Shown here: piece by piece, positions 59,268 through 64,000 of the stretch
How the letters are laid out: each line of letters opens with the position of its first letter
Numbering within the stretch: position 1 is the stretch's first letter
DNA from: MM2 sp035460165
GTDB lineage: Bacteria; Pseudomonadota; Gammaproteobacteria; Burkholderiales; Methylophilaceae
Direction of reading: 5' to 3'
Assembly (NCBI GenBank): GCA_035460165.1
Contig: DATHWW010000016.1
Coordinates: 38,319-102,318, forward strand
DNA length: 64,000 bases
Translations under genes and position numbers: made by a program
Notes under the pieces: generated by a model
The model's database searches: none
What the model saw: the letters and a program-made list of their open reading frames with translations, nothing else
What the model was told of the DNA's origin: nothing

Positions 59268-59999
59268 TTAAAAACGTTCGTTATCACGGAGATAGCGCCA
59301 CTGGCCCGGCGGAAGGTCGGCCAGTTTCACTTGGCCGATGCGCACCCGTTTCAGCCCGACCACTTTCAGCCCGACCAATTCGCACATGCGGCGGATCTGG
59401 CGTTTTTTTCCTTCGCGCAGCACAAAGCGCAACTGGTCTTCGTTTTGCCAGCTGACTTTTGCCGGTCGCAGCGGCAGGTCGTCCAGGGACAAGCCGTGGT
59501 TAAGGAGTTTCAAACCCTGCTCCGACAGCTTGCCCTGCACTCGCACCAGGTATTCCTTCTCGACCTTCGAATTGTCGCCGATCAGCAGTTTCGCGACGCG
59601 TCCGTCCTGTGTCAGCACCAGCAGGCCGGTGGAGTCGATGTCCAGCCGGCCGGCGGGCGCCAGGCCCTTCAGGTGGTTGGGAGTGAAGCGCAAGGGCATC
59701 TTGTCTTCGCTGTAGCGTGAGGCCGCGGTGATCAGCGTCACTGCCGGCTGGTAGCCGTCCTCCGCCTGGCCCGACACATAGCCCATCGGCTTGTGCAGCA
59801 GGATGGTGACGCGCGACTGCTGCTGCGCCTGTGCGCCCTTGGCCAGGGTGATTTTCTGGGTCGGGAAGATTCTCGTGCCGAGCTCGCTGATCCGCTCGCC
59901 ATCGACGAACACCAGCCCCTGCTCGATATAACTATCCGCTTCGCGGCGCGAGCACAGGCCCTGTTCGGACATCAGTTTGGAGAGGCGTATTTTTTCCAT
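59268..59999 (-). CDS. RluB/RluF-family pseudouridine synthase
   Basis: 243 residues from the ATG at 59999. An S4 RNA-binding domain (RLSKLMSEQGLCSRREAD) leads into the catalytic domain with GRLDIDSTGLLVLTQDG (catalytic Asp) and EGKKRQIRRMCELVG. It modifies rRNA or tRNA uridine; the RluF subgroup is suggested by the YVSGQAEDGYQPAV segment. The upstream extension to 60134 crosses the divergent promoter region and is rejected. Confidence 0.9.
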   Translation of the reverse strand: MEKIRLSKLMSEQGLCSRREADSYIEQGLVFVDGERISELGTRIFPTQKITLAKGAQAQQQSRVTILLHKPMGYVSGQAEDGYQPAVTLITAASRYSEDKMPLRFTPNHLKGLAPAGRLDIDSTGLLVLTQDGRVAKLLIGDNSKVEKEYLVRVQGKLSEQGLKLLNHGLSLDDLPLRPAKVSWQNEDQLRFVLREGKKRQIRRMCELVGLKVVGLKRVRIGQVKLADLPPGQWRYLRDNERF

Positions 60000-60109
60000 G
60001 GAATATGCTTTATCGCTAAACCCCGATTTTAACGCCGAATGGGTCGGATAGGCTCTGGAAATCCCCTTATATACATGCGGATGTGCGCGAATTTTATTCG
60101 TGAGATAAC

Positions 60110-63058
60110 ATGCGCCGTATGGCTCATCCTTCACGCATACATCCGGCGTTTGCAGGCTTGGTTGCCGCTATCGTTGCGGCAGCCATCCTGACCGTTCTGG
60201 ATGCCAGCGAGCGGGCGCGCATCGAGCAGGAGCAGCGTGTCCAGGTGGCGCAGAAGCTGTCGGAGGTCCGGGCCAGATTCGAAGGCGTGCTCAATTCCGT
60301 CCTATCCTCCGCCCGCGGGCTGGCAGCCGCACTGGTGGCCAATCCTGGAATCAAGCCGGACAAGCTCTCAGGCATGCTGGCCGAGTTGATGCTGCACAAC
60401 CCCACCATACGCAATATCGCTATCGCGGAAGGTACCGTGATCATCCAAGCTTATCCCAGGGAAGGCAATGAACGGATCATCGGGGCCGATTATTCGAGAC
60501 TGCCCAAGCAATGGCCTGCATACCGCCGCATGATGGAGTCGGGGCAGGCTGTCGTGGCCGGTCCGGTCATGCTGATCCAGGATGAGCTGGGCGTCATTGT
60601 GCGCGTCCCGGTACTGAACGCGCAGGGCGGGTTTCTCGGTTCGGTTGCTTTGCCTATCCGCTTGCAACAGCTGCTGGACGATGCCGGGTTGGCTGCGCGC
60701 CGGGATTCGATTGGAATCGCATTGCGAACCAAGCCTGCGGCTGGTTACGCCCAGGAGGTTTTCTATGGCAAGCCTGCTTTGTTTGCCGCTGAGCCCGTGG
60801 TTGAAGAAGTAGTGCTGCCTGGCGGCGGGGCTTGGGAGCTCGCGGGTTATCCTTCCGCCGGCTGGGGTAAGGTCACGCAAGGCCTGCTGATGCTGCGAGC
60901 CACAGGTGTTGCCATTTGTTTGCTGGCCGGATTGATGACTTTCAGCCTGATGCGCAACATGCGATTGCGCCGGGAAAACGAACAACGGCTAAGCGAGAGC
61001 GAAAGCCGCCTGCGCCAGCGCAACCTGGCGCTTAGCGCGACCTCGCAAGGTGTACTAGTCGCGGACAAGAGCAAGATCATCACCTATGCCAACGATGCCG
61101 CTTCCCGATTGACCGGCTATGCGCGCAACGAGCTGATCGGCAATTCCTGCAGCATGCTGCAAGGCCCCGAGACCTCACCAGAAACAGTCGCCGAGATGCG
61201 GGCGATGCTGAATGCGGAACAGGCATTCAACGGAGAAATCCTCAATTACCGCAAGGACGGCACGCCGTTCTGGAACGAGCTGTCGATTACCCCCGTGTTC
61301 GACGCGCAGCAGCGGATCAGCCAGTTTGTCGGCGTGTTGCGCGACGTGACCGAACGCCGACAGGCGGAAGATGCACTGCGCGTTGCCGCCATCGTGTTCG
61401 AAGCGCAGGAGGGCATGATGGTGACCGATGCCGATACCGTGATCCAACGGGTAAACCAGTCCTTTACGCGCATCACCGGCTATTCGGCAGAAGAGGTGAT
61501 CGGCAAGAGTCCGGAATTCCTCAAGTCGGGCAAGCATGACGCCGAGTTTTTCCGCGGCATGTGGGGGAAAATTGCCCGGGATGGGTATTGGCAGGGCGAA
61601 ATCTGGAATCGGCGCAAGAATGGCGAAATCTACCTGCAGTGGCTGACCATCACCGCCGTCGCCTCGACGCAAGGGGCGATCACGCATTACGTGGCCGGTT
61701 TCTTCGATATCACCAACATCCGCGATACGGAAGAAAAAGTCCGCCGCCTTGCATTCTATGACCCGCTCACGCTGTTACCCAACCGGCGGCTGATGATAGA
61801 CCGTCTTAGCCAGGCGCTGCCGGCAAGCATGCGCAGCAATGCCTACGGCGCCGTACTGTTCATCGATCTCGATGATTTCAAGACGCTCAACGACACGCGC
61901 GGCCATGATGTCGGCGACATGCTGCTGGTGCAGGTGGCGCAACGGCTGCTTGGGTGCGTGCGTGAAACCGACACCGTTTCGCGTTTTGGCGGCGACGAGT
62001 TTGTGATCATGATCGAGAACCTGGGGTCGGATGAGCGCACCGCGGCGGCGCAGGCGGAATTGATAGGCGAGAAAATCCGCGCCGAATTGAACCAGCCCTA
62101 TCAGCTGCGCGATTTCGAATATCACTCCTCCACCAGTATCGGCGTCTGCCTGTTCCACGGCAACGAACTGCAAATCGATGAGCTGATGAAGCGCGCCGAT
62201 GCCGCGATGTATCAGTCCAAGCGCTCCGGGCGCAATGTCCTGCGTTTCTTCGATCCGGCAATGCAAGCGGTGCTGGAGGCGCGGATCGGCATGGATGCCG
62301 ATTTGCGTCAGGCCCTGGCCAGGCAGCAACTGAAGCTGTATTACCAGATGCAGGTGAACCGGAACGGCCAGGTAATCGGTGCCGAGGCGCTGATACGTTG
62401 GGAGCATCCGCAACGCGGCTTGGTATCGCCGATGGAATTCATCGGGCTGGCCGAAGAAACCGGGCTCATTCTCTCCATCGGCCAATGGGTGCTGGACACT
62501 GCCTGCGCCCAGCTCAAGGCGTGGGAGGTCCAGGAACATGCGCAGCATCTACAACTGTCCGTCAACGTCAGCGCGCGCCAATTCAGGCAGCAGGATTTCG
62601 TCGATCTCGTGCGTCGCGCGCTCGAAAGCAGTGGTGCCAATCCCGCCAGGCTCAAGCTGGAGCTCACGGAAAGCATCGTGCTGGAAGACATTGCAGGCTC
62701 GATCGCGAAAATGCAGGAAATCAAGGCGCTGGGCGTGAGTTTCTCGATGGACGATTTCGGCACCGGATACTCGTCGCTCGCCTACCTCACGCAACTGCCG
62801 CTGGACGAGCTCAAGATCGACGGATCTTTTGTGCACAACCTCGGCATCAAGCCCACCGACGCGGTCATTGTGCAGACTATCGTCGCGATGGCGGATACGC
62901 TGGGCATCGAAGTCATCGCCGAGGGCGTGGAAACCGTGGCGCAGCAAAACTTCCTCGGCAGCATCGGCTGCAAGCTGTACCAAGGCTATCTGTACAGCAA
63001 GCCGGTCCCGCTGGCAGAGTTTGAGCGCCTGCTCAGCGCCGAGTGGGCGACAGACTAG
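60110..63058 (+). CDS. CHASE-PAS-PAS-GGDEF-EAL membrane sensor
   Basis: 982 residues. Membrane helices near 13-31 and 262-285 enclose a CHASE-like periplasmic sensor. Two PAS domains (about 310-430 and 435-555), GGDEF (SRFGGDEFVIMI) and EAL (GAEALIRWEHP; DDFGTGYSSL) follow. Both catalytic motifs look intact. It is the second large c-di-GMP sensor in the window. A GTGAGAT lies before the ATG. It overlaps the YaiI gene by 4 bp at the 3' ends. Confidence 0.93.
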   Translation: MRRMAHPSRIHPAFAGLVAAIVAAAILTVLDASERARIEQEQRVQVAQKLSEVRARFEGVLNSVLSSARGLAAALVANPGIKPDKLSGMLAELMLHNPTIRNIAIAEGTVIIQAYPREGNERIIGADYSRLPKQWPAYRRMMESGQAVVAGPVMLIQDELGVIVRVPVLNAQGGFLGSVALPIRLQQLLDDAGLAARRDSIGIALRTKPAAGYAQEVFYGKPALFAAEPVVEEVVLPGGGAWELAGYPSAGWGKVTQGLLMLRATGVAICLLAGLMTFSLMRNMRLRRENEQRLSESESRLRQRNLALSATSQGVLVADKSKIITYANDAASRLTGYARNELIGNSCSMLQGPETSPETVAEMRAMLNAEQAFNGEILNYRKDGTPFWNELSITPVFDAQQRISQFVGVLRDVTERRQAEDALRVAAIVFEAQEGMMVTDADTVIQRVNQSFTRITGYSAEEVIGKSPEFLKSGKHDAEFFRGMWGKIARDGYWQGEIWNRRKNGEIYLQWLTITAVASTQGAITHYVAGFFDITNIRDTEEKVRRLAFYDPLTLLPNRRLMIDRLSQALPASMRSNAYGAVLFIDLDDFKTLNDTRGHDVGDMLLVQVAQRLLGCVRETDTVSRFGGDEFVIMIENLGSDERTAAAQAELIGEKIRAELNQPYQLRDFEYHSSTSIGVCLFHGNELQIDELMKRADAAMYQSKRSGRNVLRFFDPAMQAVLEARIGMDADLRQALARQQLKLYYQMQVNRNGQVIGAEALIRWEHPQRGLVSPMEFIGLAEETGLILSIGQWVLDTACAQLKAWEVQEHAQHLQLSVNVSARQFRQQDFVDLVRRALESSGANPARLKLELTESIVLEDIAGSIAKMQEIKALGVSFSMDDFGTGYSSLAYLTQLPLDELKIDGSFVHNLGIKPTDAVIVQTIVAMADTLGIEVIAEGVETVAQQNFLGSIGCKLYQGYLYSKPVPLAEFERLLSAEWATD

Positions 63059-63504
63059 GGCGCCCTGCGGGCCAGAAAACGATCGAGTTGCGCCGCGAAT
63101 GCCTGCCGGTCGCTCTGGCTGAAAGTAGCAGGGCCCGAAATATCCACGCCGCTGCCGCGTAGTTCTTCCATGAAATTCCGCATCGTCAGCCGCTCGCGGA
63201 TGTTGTCACGGGTGTAGAACTCCCCGCGCGGGTTAAGCGCAAAGCCCTCGCGCTCGATCACCTGAGCCGCCAGCGGAATATCGGCGGTAATCACCAAGTC
63301 GCCCGGCTGCACTTCCTGCGCGATTCGGTTATCTGCCACATCGAACCCGGCCGGCACTTGCAACGCCCGGATATAAGGCGAGGGCGGCACGCGCAGCAAC
63401 TGATTGGCGACGAGCGTCGTCGGAACCTGCGTGCGCTCCGCTGCGCGAAACAGAATTTCCTTGATGACGCCCGGGCAGGCGTCGGCATCGACCCAGATAT
63501 GCAT
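63055..63504 (-). CDS. YaiI/YqxD-family (DUF188) protein
   Basis: 149 residues. The start MHIWVDADACPG and the ADNRIAQEVQPGDLVITADIPLAAQV segment are typical of this NYN/PIN-like family. Its acidic residues (D6, D8) suggest a metal-dependent nuclease fold, but the function is not established. It is convergent with the CHASE sensor gene. Confidence 0.9.
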   Translation of the reverse strand: MHIWVDADACPGVIKEILFRAAERTQVPTTLVANQLLRVPPSPYIRALQVPAGFDVADNRIAQEVQPGDLVITADIPLAAQVIEREGFALNPRGEFYTRDNIRERLTMRNFMEELRGSGVDISGPATFSQSDRQAFAAQLDRFLARRAP

Positions 63505-63530
63505 GGGCGGGTTAAGAGCCTCTCAGCAGA

Positions 63531-63763
63531 TTTCATACATCGCGCCGCTTGCCTGCGGGATGCAGTGCAAGGCGCGGACTGCGCAGTGTAGTCATACTCC
63601 ACAAGCAGGCCGCAACACCGCAATGCGTCCCGCAGACACCAGGCCCTTCGGGTTGAGCCAGGGCGCGGCGTCTGCCGCGTTGCAGCGCTTGCCGATGGAT
63701 AACCATGGGCTGCGCACTGCGTCTTGCATCCATCCGCGCCCTGGCTCAACGCGATGTATGAAA
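63531..63763. repeat. 233-bp non-coding element with nested perfect inverted repeats
   Basis: The outer arms TTTCATACATCGCG (63531-63544) and its exact complement (63750-63763) enclose inner arms GTTGAGCCAGGGCGCGG (63652-63668) and its complement (63734-63750). Further imperfect complementarity lies between 63555-63590 and 63710-63733. No reliable gene is present. It is a candidate MITE, REP-type cluster or structured RNA in the 496-bp right-hand spacer. Confidence 0.6.
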
Positions 63764-63932
63764 CCTGTTGACACAGGCTCCCAAACCCCTCCATGCGCAT
63801 AAAACAACCCCGCGCAGAATCCAGCAGGGAAAGTCAGAGACCGCTTGGGTGTTGCAGGAAACACCCCCAATGGGGATGGGCTAGCTTAACGCAAAACGGG
63901 ATGAGGCGGAAGCATGCAAAAGAAGGGGCTTA
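63764..63932. other. Intergenic stretch, small hairpin only
   Basis: No gene is convincing here. A 7-bp hairpin (GGGTGTT / AACACCC) lies near 63847-63866, followed by CCCC-N3-GGGG. It may be the outer part of the repeat element. Confidence 0.3.
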
Positions 63933-63935
63933 AAA

Positions 63936-63962
63936 CAAAAACGCCCGGCATAAGCCAGGCGT
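63936..63962 (-). terminator. Terminator of a gene beyond the right edge
   Basis: ACGCCCGGC and GCCAGGCGT form a 9-bp stem with one mismatch, and the minus strand continues TTTTTGTTTT. It should end a minus-strand transcript coming from beyond 64000. The last bases of the window could hold that gene's C-terminus (stop near 63984-63986), but too little is visible to call it. Confidence 0.65.
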
Positions 63963-64000
63963 TTCCACTTGCAACAATACTGCTCAGAACGCCGGCTTGT

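Noticed and set aside
61047..61064. Third ACTAGT site inside the CHASE-PAS-GGDEF-EAL gene
   Set aside because: It lacks the ATAC and GTAT arms and is within a coding region.
63592..63870. Short open frames around 63.6-63.9 kb
   Set aside because: They overlap on both strands within the palindromic element and lack family features.
1..64000. tRNA, rRNA or CRISPR genes
   Set aside because: No clover-leaf T-loop context, rRNA core sequence or regularly spaced repeats were recognised; a tRNA scan was not possible here.

Overview
The window looks like chromosomal DNA of a GC-rich betaproteobacterium. The block tyrA-aroA-cmk-rpsA-ihfB-lapA-lapB-pyrF, the hom-thrC pair, a GlrKR-type system, paired Aat/Bpt N-end-rule transferases and an mxaRSACKL set fit Nitrosomonadales (a Gallionellaceae-like or methylophile-like lineage). 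That placement is inference from gene content; no rRNA is present. I saw no tRNA, rRNA, CRISPR array or intact insertion sequence.

Layout. 1-5220 (minus): mxaR-S-A-C-K-L, the accessory and maturation genes of methanol dehydrogenase, without mxaFJGI beside them; mxaL runs off the left edge. 5437-8717: DNA polymerase IV facing a DUF4144-like/alkB/ada alkylation-repair operon. 8908-10299: a TetR repressor and, upstream in the same orientation, a TetR-like effector domain that has lost its helix-turn-helix and is joined to a membrane or signal segment plus an unknown domain. An 18-bp palindrome of pattern ATAC-N2-ACTAGT-N2-GTAT lies before this pair and again before mxaR/dinB. 10449-15778: Mth938-domain gene, alaA, hom, thrC, thyA. 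15870-20874: a three-gene envelope cluster (EF-hand/BON protein, small ORF, SlyB-like secreted protein) next to glrK-qseG-glrR. A consensus sigma-54 promoter and two TGTC-N10-GACA activator sites lie between them.

20915-37735: housekeeping genes (folA, basic amino-acid decarboxylase, dcd, DAHP synthase, apbC, metG, a glycine-zipper/His-tail protein, a ComEA-like protein, pyrF, lapB, lapA, ihfB, rpsA, cmk, aroA, tyrA). A probably Fur-controlled DUF2061 gene on the opposite strand splits aroA from cmk. 37841-40538: a 5'-nucleotidase, a 265-bp element with perfect 26-bp inverted ends, then bpt and aat.

40583-53219 is a copper island. On the minus strand it carries a small Cys/His/Met-rich protein, cusC, cusB (with a fused CusF domain), cusA, cusF, a CDF transporter fused in frame to a CopZ-like domain, copA and a cupredoxin. 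On the plus strand it carries a frameshifted second CDF transporter, a YHS protein, an HD-GYP protein with a Cys-rich head and a multicopper-oxidase remnant. This plus-strand module is flanked by partial copies of the 3' end of the adjacent GGDEF-EAL gene, which suggests how it was inserted or rearranged. 53287-64000: two large GGDEF-EAL sensors, a YgiQ radical-SAM protein, an NTF2-like protein, a pseudouridine synthase, a YaiI protein and a palindromic non-coding element.

The strongest leads are the GlrR/sigma-54 circuit, the TetR-domain fusion with its paired operators, the two inverted-repeat elements, and the gene fusion, frameshift and remnants in the copper island.
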